DNA of 64,000 nt. Origin: Saprospiraceae bacterium (GTDB lineage: Bacteria > Bacteroidota > Bacteroidia > Chitinophagales > Saprospiraceae). The position numbers were made by a program, and so were the translations under genes. The notes under the pieces are model-generated. The model had not been told where the DNA came from. It saw only the letters and a list, made by a program, of their open reading frames with translations, and made no database searches. Numbering within the stretch: position 1 is the first letter of the stretch; every line of letters starts with the position of its first letter. Location of the stretch: the NCBI GenBank assembly GCA_025055285.1, contig JANWXM010000003.1, positions 32,714 through 96,713 of the forward strand, in the 5' to 3' direction. Of the stretch, positions 1 to 14,111 are shown one piece after another.

Positions 1-714
1 CTCATTGAGCAGCGCCAGACGCACCTGGACAGTCTGGTGGACAAGATCAACGACCCGCGCGTGCGGCCCATTGTGATGGCCATCATCAGCGGCGAGAGCA
101 TTCACTTTGATGGCTTTGACGATGCGCTGCGCTACTGCCGCGATTTGGGCCTCATTACGCAGGACTCACCGGTGCGTTTTGCCAATCCGATTTACCGCGA
201 GATCATCACCCGAGTGCTGAACAGCAGTTTTCAAGAAGGTATCAACCCGGACATCGCCCAGGTGTCGTGGTATGTCCGTCCGGACGGTTCGTTGGACATG
301 GACAAGTTGCTGGAAGCGTTTGTGGACTTTTACCGCTGGCACTCGGAGTCGTGGTTGGAGCGCTACACGTACAAGGAGGCGGGTCATCAGTTGCTGTTAA
401 TGGCGTTTTTGCAGCGCGTGGTCAACGGCGGGAGGCGCCTGGAGCGGGAGATGGCTCTGGGCAACGGGCGGACGGATTTGGCGGTGGTGTGGCGGGATCA
501 GGTGATTCCCATAGAGGTCAAGATGAATCACGATGCGCGGTCGTTGCCGCAGGGATTGGAGCAGTTGTCGCGCTACATGGATCGGCTGGATCAGCGTCGG
601 GGGTATTTGGTGTTGTTTGAGAAGAAGCCCGTGTCGGAGTTGCCGTGGGAGGAGCGCATTCGCCGCGAGGTGCACGAGGTCAACGGCAAGGAGGTAGTTT
701 TGTTGCGCATGTGA
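1..714 (+). CDS. AAA-like ATPase / PD-(D/E)XK nuclease protein, 3' part
   Basis: The reading frame is open from base 1, so this is the C-terminal part of a longer gene whose start lies outside the window. The visible part contains a winged-helix-like segment with an ANPIYREII-type motif (about residues 55-65 of the visible frame), as seen in P-loop proteins of the AAA-like ATPase/PD-(D/E)XK group. A nuclease-like core follows, with an Asp in GRTDLAVVW and a downstream IEVK, which fits the D...ExK pattern. Such proteins are common, often multicopy, in Bacteroidota and are loosely linked to mobile-element or defence functions; their role is not well established. The N-terminal Walker A region is not visible. 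The family assignment is fairly sure, the function is not. Confidence 0.7.
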   Translation, partial: LIEQRQTHLDSLVDKINDPRVRPIVMAIISGESIHFDGFDDALRYCRDLGLITQDSPVRFANPIYREIITRVLNSSFQEGINPDIAQVSWYVRPDGSLDMDKLLEAFVDFYRWHSESWLERYTYKEAGHQLLLMAFLQRVVNGGRRLEREMALGNGRTDLAVVWRDQVIPIEVKMNHDARSLPQGLEQLSRYMDRLDQRRGYLVLFEKKPVSELPWEERIRREVHEVNGKEVVLLRM

Positions 715-1747
715 GGTCGACTTGTATTTGGGAACTTCGGTTTCTGGCCGCCTAGCAGGCATGAGGCAACTTTTCCCTAGGCGCTCTCGGCGGTTGAGAA
801 AAGAAAACTGCAGGGAGCCCTGCGCTCGTCCTTCTGATATACAGATGGTTACAAAAGAGTGGATGCACTTGCTGCAACGTACTATTCCCAGAGAGGGCAA
901 CGGCTTACCGGTCTAGTGCCTGAAGTCGTAGGCCAATAGGTTAGCACGTGAAACTCTAGCCGTGCTCTTCTACGATCCTGTAGCCTTTTGGTTTACTGAA
1001 GAGTAGGGCAAAGCTCCTCTTCTGATAGGGAGGATAGTGATTCATTTCATTAGGGCAAAAGAGAAAGAATTCAGGATGCTCAACTATACCTTTCAGCGAT
1101 TTCCAAGCCTGCCTGCATGAAATGCTGCTTTAAACAACGCTCTAATTTTCAATACCTAAAAAACCTCGAACGCCTTTCTCAAGTGTCGCTAGTTGTTGTC
1201 GACGCGCAGTACTTCCACAAACAAGTAATTGGCCGAGTTTTTGACGTATTTGCTGCCATCTTGAACGGCACAAAGAGAAATTGTATGCTTCTAGAAAAGT
1301 CGTCGTCTGACCTTCTGCGGACTACCTTTGCGCCGAAAAATGCTTGAGCGGCGCACACATGTTTGGGTCTAGAGGTCGGCCCAAGTTCTTTGAAATGTCG
1401 AAAAAGAGACACTCGCCCGCTACCTCGGGAGTAGAGCTTAGCGCTGTGCATTGAACCGCAGGCCATTTTAAGGGTCTCCACTTGCACAAGAGCGAAGCAG
1501 TTAGGATCATTGCGCAGTTGAGTATTGGGTTGCTTTCCTTGCGGCTGAAGTCGCCGGTTGGAAGATGCCTCTGAAGCCGTCCAATTTACCCAAATCTTGC
1601 TCGCAGGCCTGTGCAAAATCGCATTGCAACGCCGCGAAGAGTTTGATCGGCGCTGTAAGGAGAGTCCTCACTATTTCTTTTAATGGCTTAAAGAAGTTTT
1701 TGTATTTTTTGTGAATTGTTCTTTCCATCTTTTCAAAATTAGTTTTT
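715..1747. other. Gene-free stretch upstream of metE
   Basis: About 1 kb without a convincing gene. The short open frames on both strands have no recognisable motifs and unlikely composition. I looked for a cobalamin or SAM riboswitch ahead of metE and saw no B12-box-like or SAM-box-like sequence. The last 80 bases before metE are AT-rich (T-tracts), as expected for a Bacteroidota promoter and leader, but no clean TAnnTTTG box was found. Confidence 0.5.
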
Positions 1748-4078
1748 ATGGCTATTTCCAATCACATCTTAGGCTATCCGAGAATAGGCAAAAAACGCGA
1801 ACTTAAAAAGGCATGTGAGCTTTACTGGGCGAACAAAGCGGATCAAAGAACACTGTTGGATGTTGCCCGCGAAGTGAGAGTGCAAAACTGGCTCACTCAA
1901 AAGGAGATAGGTATAGACCTGATCCCTGTCAACGATTTTTCTCTTTATGACCAAGTGTTAGACATGACGCTGCTCTTGGGTGTTGTTCCAGAGCGGTATA
2001 AGCCATTGTTAGAGCGACTGTCTTTGTTAGACTTGTACTTTGCGATGGCACGAGGCTATCAGAAAGATGATTTTGACGTGATAGCCATGGAGATGACTAA
2101 GTGGTTTGATACCAACTATCATTACATAGTTCCTGAGTTCATTAAAGATCAAACATTTCGCATCTTAAGCACCAAGGTTTTTGATGAATTTTTAGAGGCG
2201 AAGCAATTGGGTATAAACGCAAAACCGGTTTTAATCGGTCCCATTTCTTACCTACTCTTGGGCAAGGAGAAGCAAGAGGGTTTCAGGCGAATAGACTTAG
2301 CAGAAGCGTTGTTACCAGTCTACATCCAGGTGCTCCAGAGGTTGAGGGCATTAGGAGCAGAGTGGGTGCAGGTAGACGAGCCCTATCTCGTTTTGGACCT
2401 AACAGAAGAGGAGCGCCAAATCTTCCGAGAGGTGTATGCTGAGCTCCATCGCCAAGTACCTGAGTTAAAACTCATTTTGGCAACCTATTTTGAAGGATAC
2501 GGCGATAATTTAGACACTGCAGTGAATCTGCCAGTGCAGGTATTACACGTAGATTTGGTTCGCTGCTCAAATCAGCTCGATGATATTTTATATCACTCCG
2601 CTCTTGACAATAAAATTCTGTCTCTAGGCGTCGTAGATGGCCGAAATATTTGGAAGAGTGACTTTCGTCAGTCCCTAGAATGGATTGAAAAAGCAGTGAA
2701 TGCGTTAGGCCGCGAACGCGTCTGGATTGCGCCTTCATGTTCGCTGCTTCACACGCCTTATGATTTGGACTTAGAGCAACAGCTCAATCCCGAAATCAAG
2801 CAATGGCTAGCCTTTTCTAAACAGAAATTGTCGGAGGTCGTCATCCTGTCTCGTCTTGCCCAAGGCGAAGACACGCCTGAGCTGAGAGCGGCTGTGGAAG
2901 AAAATGCGCAGGCGCATCAAAACCGTCGCACATCAGTCCTGATTCACAATCCACAAGTAAAAGAGAGGCTACAAAACATTCGCGAGAGCGATTTTGAGCG
3001 AAAATCCCCCTTCGCCGTTCGACAAAAGATTCAGAAAGAGCGCTTTAAATTACCGCTCTTCCCAACAACTACGATTGGTTCATTTCCTCAGACAAACGAA
3101 GTTCGTCAGTTGCGAGCGAGGCTTAAGAAAGGTGAGCTAACGCAGGCTCAATACGAAGCCGAAATTGAGAAGGCAATTGTAGATACCATTCTTCAGCAGG
3201 AGCGGTTGGGCCTCGATGTGTTGGTACACGGCGAGTTTGAGCGCAACGACATGGTGGAGTATTTCGGTGAACTTTTGGAGGGCTTTGCATTCACAGAAAA
3301 TGGCTGGGTGCAAAGCTATGGCAGCCGATGCGTTAAGCCTCCTATCATTTTTGGCGATGTCGCTCGCACTCAGGAGCTCTCCGTGCGTTGGAGCCGTTTT
3401 GCTCAGAGCAAGACGCAGAAGCTCATGAAGGGCATGCTCACAGGGCCGATCACCATTTTGCAATGGTCGTTTGTGCGCAACGACCAGCCTCGTAAAGATA
3501 CAGCTTTTCAAATTGCCCTGGCCATTCGCGACGAGGTATTGGCCCTGGAAGCAGCGGGCATAAAGGTTATCCAAATTGATGAGCCGGCTATCCGAGAAGG
3601 CCTGCCGCTGCGCAGAAAAGACTGGGAGGATTACCTAGACTGGGCCGTAAAAGCCTTCCGATTGGCTTCCTCCGGCGTCAGAGACGAGACCCAAATTCAC
3701 ACCCACATGTGTTACTCGGAATTCAACGACATCATCGAACATATTGCGCGTATGGATGCCGACGTGATCACCATAGAAACTTCGCGCTCCGAGATGGAAC
3801 TCCTCGAAGCCTTTGTCGACTTCAAATACCCTAATGAAATAGGTCCAGGCGTGTATGACATTCACTCACCGCGCATACCTCGAACTGAAGAAATGGTGCG
3901 CCTCCTGAGAAAAGCGTCAGAGGTGCTACCTGTGGAAAACATTTGGGTGAATCCCGACTGCGGTTTGAAAACACGCAGATGGGAGGAAGTAATCCCTGCT
4001 CTGCAGAATATGGTCGAGGCTGCGCGTCAGCTTCGCCGAGAAGTAGAGGCCGGAAAGGGCGTAGTTGCTCCTCATTGA
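1748..4078 (+). CDS. metE: Cobalamin-independent methionine synthase MetE
   Basis: This is 5-methyltetrahydropteroyltri-L-glutamate:homocysteine methyltransferase, which makes methionine in the cytoplasm without vitamin B12. The 776 residues match the usual family length (about 750-770). The N-terminal half begins with the conserved GYPRIGKKRELKK motif and the C-terminal catalytic barrel starts near residue 435 (FPTTTIGSFPQT). The zinc ligands align exactly with the E. coli enzyme spacing: His653 and Cys655 (HTHMCYSEF), Glu677 (ITIETSRS) and Cys738 (NPDCGLKTR). The QIDEPAIREG motif is also present. The ATG follows an AT-rich leader with no Shine-Dalgarno, as usual in this phylum. The gene stands alone with long flanking spacers. 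Confidence 0.97.
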   Translation: MAISNHILGYPRIGKKRELKKACELYWANKADQRTLLDVAREVRVQNWLTQKEIGIDLIPVNDFSLYDQVLDMTLLLGVVPERYKPLLERLSLLDLYFAMARGYQKDDFDVIAMEMTKWFDTNYHYIVPEFIKDQTFRILSTKVFDEFLEAKQLGINAKPVLIGPISYLLLGKEKQEGFRRIDLAEALLPVYIQVLQRLRALGAEWVQVDEPYLVLDLTEEERQIFREVYAELHRQVPELKLILATYFEGYGDNLDTAVNLPVQVLHVDLVRCSNQLDDILYHSALDNKILSLGVVDGRNIWKSDFRQSLEWIEKAVNALGRERVWIAPSCSLLHTPYDLDLEQQLNPEIKQWLAFSKQKLSEVVILSRLAQGEDTPELRAAVEENAQAHQNRRTSVLIHNPQVKERLQNIRESDFERKSPFAVRQKIQKERFKLPLFPTTTIGSFPQTNEVRQLRARLKKGELTQAQYEAEIEKAIVDTILQQERLGLDVLVHGEFERNDMVEYFGELLEGFAFTENGWVQSYGSRCVKPPIIFGDVARTQELSVRWSRFAQSKTQKLMKGMLTGPITILQWSFVRNDQPRKDTAFQIALAIRDEVLALEAAGIKVIQIDEPAIREGLPLRRKDWEDYLDWAVKAFRLASSGVRDETQIHTHMCYSEFNDIIEHIARMDADVITIETSRSEMELLEAFVDFKYPNEIGPGVYDIHSPRIPRTEEMVRLLRKASEVLPVENIWVNPDCGLKTRRWEEVIPALQNMVEAARQLRREVEAGKGVVAPH

Positions 4079-4342
4079 CCTTGCGCGAGCCTATTCTCTT
4101 GTGGAAGATGTTAGAGAACCTTAGAGGCGTCCCTTCACGCATTCTCACGCGTTGGCAGCAGATAGAAAGTAAAGCTTTAGCAGAGCGCGTCGGACTTTTT
4201 TTCACAGGAACATCTCGCTAAAGAGAAATGCCTGTTTTGGATAAGCTTTTGCCTACAAGAGGAAAAATGGGCTTTTGACTAAAACTAGCAAAACTACACG
4301 GTGGGGGTGGCGTTTCTCTATAAAGTCAAAACGTATGCTGCT

Positions 4343-6469
4343 ATGTCCATAAAATCATTTTTGCCGTTTTGGGTTGGCCTTCTAATGGGTTGGAGTTCGG
4401 TTGCTCAGACGTGGCAAGCGACCTACACAGGAACAGGCATACACGGTTCTTCCGACGATACCGCCTTAGAATGGGTGTGTCCGCTGGCTGGAGGCGGCGC
4501 CATAGTTTGTTCGTATGGCGCGCTTTCCCTTAACGAAGCCAACCTGTTCATTGGATTGAACTCGCAGGGCGATGTGGTCTGGTGGCGTCTGTACCGGGTT
4601 TCCAACCCGCCGGTGTCGGGTTCGTGGGTGGAGACGGTGTACCTGTACCCGCTTCCCAACGGCAATGCGCTGGCGTTGTTTCACATTAAAGTGCCGGGAG
4701 GCATTCTGGTGCGCAATCGCACGCTGATTGCCGAGATTTCGGCCAATGACGGCTCCATTGTGTGGCAACGTTATCCGGGGACGAACGACACTCCGATTTT
4801 CTACTCTTACGCTTTGATACGGCCGGATGGCATCTACTTGGGCGGTCGCGCAGGCAATGCTCTCAGCATCGCTAAACTAAATTTCTCCGGTGACTTGCTC
4901 TGGCATAGGACGTACAGCGACGACGAGAAAAATCTCGCCAGCGAAGTTACGCGTCTAGCATTTTCGCCCGATGGTCACCTATATGCGACAGTGCGGAATG
5001 TTGATAATTTTAACGAAGTCAACGACTACTTCTCGGTGCTCAAATTCACGGCCAATGGCGACTGGATATGGGCGAAGCGTTTCCGAATAGATAACGGCGT
5101 TCGGAAAGTCGCCTTGAGCGATTTGGCCGTCAGTAAAAGTGGCAATCCGCTCATTTTGGGCTACAGTTTCTTACCCGGCCCGGTGTCGTTCGTGCCTTTC
5201 TTCTTGCGCTTAGACAGCCAAGGCAACTTCGTATCGGCTTGGCGCAGACCCAGCAACCCAGGCGCAGGAACTACAACACAGGACATCATTCCGCTGGGCG
5301 ATGACGAGTATTTATTGTGTTTCGACATCTCAGATCGAATACAACAGTATGCACGCTATAACCTCGAACATGGCGTAAAGTGGGTGCGCAACTACGAAGT
5401 TCCCGACCTTGTCTACGTGCATTACAAGACAATGCTCGCTCCTGATGGCTATTTGTGGAGCGTCGGTCAGCGCCTCAATTTGAGTCCGCTAGGACGCATC
5501 TCCGTCGTGACGCGTTCTGACGAGTGGCTTTTTGAGCGGCCTTCGTGTTGTTTGAAAGAAGGGACGCTCTCCTTGACCGATTACGCAAGCGCCTTTCAGG
5601 CCACCTCAGTAACCTATTCGCCGCAGCCCAGCACCTGGCCGTTAGAGAGTCTATCGCTCACCTTTACCACACCCAACATCAACCGCCGATGGCTCTGTCA
5701 GACGCAAAGCCTAGCCATTTCTCTAAGCGACACCGTCGTGTGTACAGGCGGCTGCCTCACTGCTCGAGCCAGTGACCCGAACATCGGCACGATCACCTGG
5801 CAAGTGGTTGGCCAGACGCCTATAACCTCTGATCAGCCCGTGTCACTTTGTTTCAATCGCCCAGGGGAGCATTGGGTGACGGCTTGGAGCAAAAGCGACA
5901 GCTGTCGGCGCGGGATTGCCAAAGTCCGCGTGTTCGACTTGCCGACGCCGACGATCAGTGTTTCCGACTCGGCCCTTTGCCCGGGCGGGTGCGTGCGCTT
6001 TCGCTTAGACACAGTGCTGCCTAACTACACCTACCGATGGAGTTTTGAGGGCGGTAAGCCAGAGGCCTTCACAGGAGTTGAACCGCCGGAAGTCTGCTAT
6101 GCTCAGTCCGGTCGCTTCCAAACGCGCGTGCAAGTAGTGGGCTGTAATGCAGAAGGCGCCGTTTTGGTGACCCCCGATTACCAGCCTGCGCTGGTTGCGA
6201 ATGCTTTTACGCCTGATGGCGACGGAACAAACGACCGCTTCTTCCCTCGTCTGCGCTGTCCGGCTGACCCTTATCGCTTTGTTGTCTACAACCGCTGGGG
6301 GCAAAAAGTCTTCGAGTCCCTTCGGAGCGGAGAAGGGTGGGATGGCACTCAGAATGGCGCGCCAGCTCCCTCCGACGTTTACGTGTGGGTGCTCGAACTG
6401 CGCGATAGGCGCGACGACGGCCAACTCGTCAGCGAAATCCTGCGCGGCGAGGTAGTGTTGCTGCGGTAA
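4343..6469 (+). CDS. Secreted protein with PKD-like modules and a type IX secretion (CHU_C) C-terminal domain
   Basis: A 708-residue exported protein. I place the start at the ATG at 4343 because it directly begins a signal peptide (MSIKSFLPFWVGLL..., likely cleaved after SSVAQ); the GTG further upstream would add a non-signal extension. The N-terminal 400 residues look like a beta-propeller-type repeat region rich in W/Y and GD motifs. Two Cys-containing Ig/PKD-like modules follow (around residues 445-600). The last 90 residues form the gliding-motility-associated C-terminal domain: NAFTPDGDGTNDRF, then VYNRWGQKVFES, GWDGTQNG and a terminal VVLLR strand. That domain is the sorting signal of the type IX secretion system (type B), so the protein should be displayed or secreted at the cell surface. 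Its own ligand is unknown. Confidence 0.88.
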   Translation: MSIKSFLPFWVGLLMGWSSVAQTWQATYTGTGIHGSSDDTALEWVCPLAGGGAIVCSYGALSLNEANLFIGLNSQGDVVWWRLYRVSNPPVSGSWVETVYLYPLPNGNALALFHIKVPGGILVRNRTLIAEISANDGSIVWQRYPGTNDTPIFYSYALIRPDGIYLGGRAGNALSIAKLNFSGDLLWHRTYSDDEKNLASEVTRLAFSPDGHLYATVRNVDNFNEVNDYFSVLKFTANGDWIWAKRFRIDNGVRKVALSDLAVSKSGNPLILGYSFLPGPVSFVPFFLRLDSQGNFVSAWRRPSNPGAGTTTQDIIPLGDDEYLLCFDISDRIQQYARYNLEHGVKWVRNYEVPDLVYVHYKTMLAPDGYLWSVGQRLNLSPLGRISVVTRSDEWLFERPSCCLKEGTLSLTDYASAFQATSVTYSPQPSTWPLESLSLTFTTPNINRRWLCQTQSLAISLSDTVVCTGGCLTARASDPNIGTITWQVVGQTPITSDQPVSLCFNRPGEHWVTAWSKSDSCRRGIAKVRVFDLPTPTISVSDSALCPGGCVRFRLDTVLPNYTYRWSFEGGKPEAFTGVEPPEVCYAQSGRFQTRVQVVGCNAEGAVLVTPDYQPALVANAFTPDGDGTNDRFFPRLRCPADPYRFVVYNRWGQKVFESLRSGEGWDGTQNGAPAPSDVYVWVLELRDRRDDGQLVSEILRGEVVLLR

Positions 6470-6769
6470 AGGCATATGCGGAATTGAATTTGTATGGGCA
6501 GTTAGAATGCTCTTTTCCCAAGGCCGTGGCGTTCCGTTGTGGCAGGCATCTTCGACATGTTGTGACTGCCCAATTTATCGGGTGAAGCGAGCGGCCCATG
6601 CTTTGGTGCAAATACCCTATAGAATTCGTGGAAAAAACGGCGTTGCCTCGGATGAAGGCGATACAGGCGATACAGGTTCTTCTGTTTGAGAAGAGGCGGT
6701 GCAGTTGCTGAGGTTATTCTCCCACATGGCCTACGCGGGCTCGTTCCCTAAAACGCAGCCGGCCAACTA

Positions 6770-7048
6770 ACTATCGTCGACACACACGACTACGGCTTAG
6801 ACGTAGACCCGTTCGACCGCAGGGACGGCAACGACCTAGTGCTCAACTACTTGAACGAGTTCGCCCACATTCCGCGCCTGCAGCTGGCCAAGATCTGGCA
6901 CGGCATTTACACTAAAATGACGGACGGGAGCACCGAACTCGTTCTGCACCCTGAGCCGGGTGTAACCCTTGTCAACGGCTTGGGCGGTGCAGGCATGACG
7001 CTGTCGTTCGGGCTGGCAGAGGCAGTAATCAATGAGACATACCGATAA
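6770..7048 (+). pseudogene. Decayed 3' remnant of a FAD-dependent oxidoreductase (TIGR03364-like)
   Basis: An in-frame stretch bounded upstream by a TAA at 6767 encodes the C-terminal end of a DadA-like FAD oxidoreductase. It contains THDYGLDVDPFDR, then FAHIPRLQLAKIWHGIYTKM, then HPEPGVTLVNGLGGAGMTLS and FGLAEAVINE. This ending is characteristic of the TIGR03364 FAD-dependent oxidoreductase family, whose members are usually about 370 residues. Only the last 90 or so are here, with no start codon ahead of the conserved part and no N-terminal dinucleotide-binding fold in the 300 bases upstream (6470-6769, where I see only a short GCGATACAG direct repeat near 6658). I read it as the surviving tail of a deleted gene. 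Recognition of the family is from memory of its conserved ending. Confidence 0.72.
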
Positions 7049-7140
7049 GGCAGCCGCCATTTCGTGCGTTTTAAGTGCTTAAAATGTCAGACCTTGCAGC
7101 GCTTTCGGGCTGCTTTTCTCACTAAAAACATTTTTTGTTC

Positions 7141-8550
7141 ATGACCACCTACACCGTAGTTGCAGGCGACACGCTCTTCAGCATTGCCCGGCGCTTCAAC
7201 GTAACTGTGGCTGACCTTCGCCAGGCTAACAACTTGACGAGCGACCACCTGCGCGTAGGGCAAGTGCTGCGCATCCCAACTAGCTCTGCGCCTACGCCGG
7301 CTCCAAATCCACCTGTCCCTGCGCCACAGCCTACGCCACCAGATTCCTCTTCCGGAGGGGGAACGACCATCATTACTTACACTGTGGTGCGCGGCGATAC
7401 GCTGTCGAGCATTGCGCGCCGTTTTAACGTTACAGTGGACGCCATTAAACGCCACAACAACCTTAGAAGCCCTAGGCTGCGCGTCGGCCAAACGCTGCGC
7501 ATACCTGTGCGCTCGGAAACACCTTCGCCCGCTCCGCCTGCACCATCGCCTGCACCACCTCCCGCTCCAGCACCGTCGCCCGAGCCACCGCCGGTAAATC
7601 CTGCGCCGCCGAGCGACTACATCGCCGCACGCCAGCGTTTCTCGCTGCGCGTAATTCCGGACGTGGGCTTCCGACGCTTTGAGTTGACCGTACCGTTGCT
7701 CAACGGTTCGACTATTGTAGCGCGCATGCGCGATAATGTTACGCATTCTGCTCACATGCGCTACCCAGAAGGTATCCTCTATCCAGGACAGTCTACCCTT
7801 GATCTTCCGATTGAGCGCGTCGTCTCAGTGGGTCTGACGCGCCAGCAGGCTGCTGCTCTCGAGTTCGTCTCTACTCACGAGGGCAAGTACGATGCGATCA
7901 ACAGCTACGACATTGGCATCTTTTCTTACGGCTGCATTCAGTTTGTGGGCGCCGCAGCAGCAGGTGGTAGCCTCAACCGCCTGCTCATCAACATGAAACG
8001 CTTTGTGCCAGCGCGTTTTGTCCAAGTCTTTCAGCAGGTGGGCATCGACACCAACGGAACCACGACCACTGTGCTGGACGACAATGGCCGCACGCTTGCT
8101 GGCGACGACGCCTGGCTCTACATCCAGCGCAACATACCGCTCTACGGCGCTTTCATCCAGGCCGGTTTCGACCTCGACTTGGTGCTCGAACAACTGCGCG
8201 CCGCCAACGACCTCTATGTGCAGCCCGCGCTCAACGCGCGCCTACAGATCAACGTCGGAGGCATTACTCTGACGATACCGCGATTGAGCGACCTCATCAC
8301 CTCCGAGGGACTGCTTACGGCGCTCATCGCTATCGCTATCAACCGCGGCACCAGTGCTATGGGGCGTTTGGTCTCCGACGTAATGACTACGCTTGCCCAA
8401 GCCAAAGGCATTCGCACCCTCGAAGAGCTGCGCCAACTAGACGAGCGCCTCATCTGTCAAACGATCGCCGACTCCGCTACCGACCCGCGCATCCGAGATC
8501 GGGCTCAAGGCGCCATCAACGCAGGGCTGAGCTTTAGCAAAACGGCATGA
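7141..8550 (+). CDS. Double-LysM protein with lysozyme-like C-terminal domain
   Basis: The 469-residue protein begins straight in a LysM repeat (residues 3-46, YTVVAGDTLFSIARRFNVT...LRVGQVLRIP). A second LysM follows at about 78-121, and Pro/Ala/Ser-rich linkers come after each repeat. LysM modules bind N-acetylglucosamine-containing glycans such as peptidoglycan. The C-terminal 300 residues include ALEFVSTHEGKYDAINSYD and GIFSYGCIQF, resembling lysozyme or chitosanase-like hydrolases in which the Glu after TH would be the catalytic acid. I chose the ATG at 7141 over the TTG two codons earlier. There is no signal peptide with either start, and a stop at 7123 closes the frame upstream, so export would need a non-Sec route or the start of the gene has been lost. 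The LysM calls are certain; the enzymatic role is inferred. Confidence 0.85.
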   Translation: MTTYTVVAGDTLFSIARRFNVTVADLRQANNLTSDHLRVGQVLRIPTSSAPTPAPNPPVPAPQPTPPDSSSGGGTTIITYTVVRGDTLSSIARRFNVTVDAIKRHNNLRSPRLRVGQTLRIPVRSETPSPAPPAPSPAPPPAPAPSPEPPPVNPAPPSDYIAARQRFSLRVIPDVGFRRFELTVPLLNGSTIVARMRDNVTHSAHMRYPEGILYPGQSTLDLPIERVVSVGLTRQQAAALEFVSTHEGKYDAINSYDIGIFSYGCIQFVGAAAAGGSLNRLLINMKRFVPARFVQVFQQVGIDTNGTTTTVLDDNGRTLAGDDAWLYIQRNIPLYGAFIQAGFDLDLVLEQLRAANDLYVQPALNARLQINVGGITLTIPRLSDLITSEGLLTALIAIAINRGTSAMGRLVSDVMTTLAQAKGIRTLEELRQLDERLICQTIADSATDPRIRDRAQGAINAGLSFSKTA

Positions 8551-8893
8551 AGCCTCGCCTTGCGCTAAAATCGCATCGAAGTCGAGCTACCGAAAGGCTA
8601 CGGATGCGCTAAAAAGCCCTATTGCTTCGATTTTAAACATCCTCGTCGCCGTACCAATGTCGCAGGGAGATGCACTGCTATCTCCTCGCAGGGCTTCGCG
8701 CTGATAAGCATACTTTGGGCAATTGCCTCTATCGGCCTTTGGAATTTTGAATCGAGGCTAAGAACAACGAAGGTAGGCCAATTCCGCTGGCAACGCATCT
8801 GCTCGCTGGGCGCAACGCGTTAAACTCCCGCCCTTCAGAAGCCTCGTTGTGAAAAGGCGTCGCCTTCCTGTACTTATTGCAATGTGACCGACT
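8551..8893. other. Short intergenic region between convergent genes
   Basis: About 340 bases between the LysM gene (plus strand) and a lipoprotein gene (minus strand). I see no gene, RNA or clear terminator hairpin; the best inverted match (AAAATCG...CGATTTT near 8567-8635) is too loose to call. Confidence 0.4.
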
Positions 8894-9424
8894 CTAAAGG
8901 TCGTATTGTTCCATTCTAGAATACAGGTACTTATAATCGTACGGATAATGCGAGATCTTTCGATTTTTCCTGTCAACAAAGAAGCCAAACGGTACGCTGT
9001 TATCCTTGCGACTTACTTTTAAGCGCTTGGACAGTTTATTTATCAGAAGTCTATCTGCCCACCCATTCCCCTGCCATTCGTCTCTTATCAAATAATAGGG
9101 CTCTTTCAAGCCATTTTTCTTGGCGAACCTGGCTGCCGCCTCATATCCGCTGCTCAACACAACGAAAAAGTAAGATATGCGATGAAATCTTAAACTATCT
9201 GCGAGGGGGGGAATCTTTTCCTGGGCAAGCCACTTTGAACCAGAACACCACGTCGGCATCAGAATAACGACATATCTCTCTGATCTATTTATGCTGTCGA
9301 GCAGCTCCTCTAGGGTTACGAGAGAGACTTGAGCGTCTTTGTCCGCACCGCTCACGTCAGGAGAAGAGCAACTACTGAACATTAGGATGAATAACCAAAG
9401 AAAGAGGTGTATTCTCTGATGCAT
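8894..9424 (-). CDS. Small thioredoxin-fold-like lipoprotein
   Basis: A 176-residue predicted lipoprotein. The signal peptide runs from residue 1 to about 18 and ends in a lipobox (FSSC), so it should be anchored in a membrane. The segment YVVILMPTWCSGSKW (about residues 51-65), followed by a helix and a strand-rich C-terminus with VPFGFFVDR, looks like a thioredoxin fold. PTWCSGSKW has only one cysteine where a thioredoxin would have CxxC, so it is probably not a standard dithiol oxidoreductase. Thioredoxin-like lipoproteins of this kind are frequent in Bacteroidota and mostly uncharacterised. It is monocistronic, facing away from the defence operon. The fold assignment is moderate and no function can be given. 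Confidence 0.6.
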   Translation of the reverse strand: MHQRIHLFLWLFILMFSSCSSPDVSGADKDAQVSLVTLEELLDSINRSERYVVILMPTWCSGSKWLAQEKIPPLADSLRFHRISYFFVVLSSGYEAAARFAKKNGLKEPYYLIRDEWQGNGWADRLLINKLSKRLKVSRKDNSVPFGFFVDRKNRKISHYPYDYKYLYSRMEQYDL

Positions 9425-9880
9425 CTCAATGAAAAATTTTCTTATGGCCGGTGTTGAGCAAAGGTTTGGTGCAGCGAGTCTAGGTGCGTTCTGAGTCTCA
9501 GCATTTTTGTTTGCTCTTACAACGCTTTCGTTTCCGCTAGGGTAGGGAACGAGGCTAAAAATGATCGATGTGATTTGCGGCAGTTTACCTCACTTCACCA
9601 ATCGCAAATATACTTGAAAACGCTAGAGAGCAGGAAATGGGGCAAAAAGTCCTTGGCCAACAGGGCCAAGAACTGCCTGGCGGATTGCGAACGCATTTTC
9701 ATCCAAACTCACCGAAAGTGCTGTTGATCTGCCGGTGTCAACCCCTAGGTGTTGAAAAATGCCCAGACTCCACAGGTGAATGTTCTTTTCTGTCTTTGTA
9801 TCGTACGGCGAGGGATTGCAGCGGAACCTCCTGTTTGCACCGCGTCCGCTTTTTTTAGACTACTTGAGTGTCTGTACTTT
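9425..9880. other. Intergenic region downstream of the defence operon
   Basis: About 450 bases between the end of the methylase gene and the thioredoxin-like lipoprotein gene. The only open frames are short, run antisense or across both genes, and lack motifs. I see no terminator, tRNA or integration-site repeat here. Confidence 0.4.
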
Positions 9881-14104
<4,224 letters not shown>

Positions 14105-14111
14105 GGCTTTT

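Noticed and set aside
1507-1761. 84-codon minus-strand frame overlapping the metE start
   Set aside because: It runs into the metE start region antisense and has no family features.
4147-4202. Possible terminator after metE (ACGCG...CGCGT, then a run of T)
   Set aside because: The stem is only 5 bases with a loop of more than 30, too weak to support a call.
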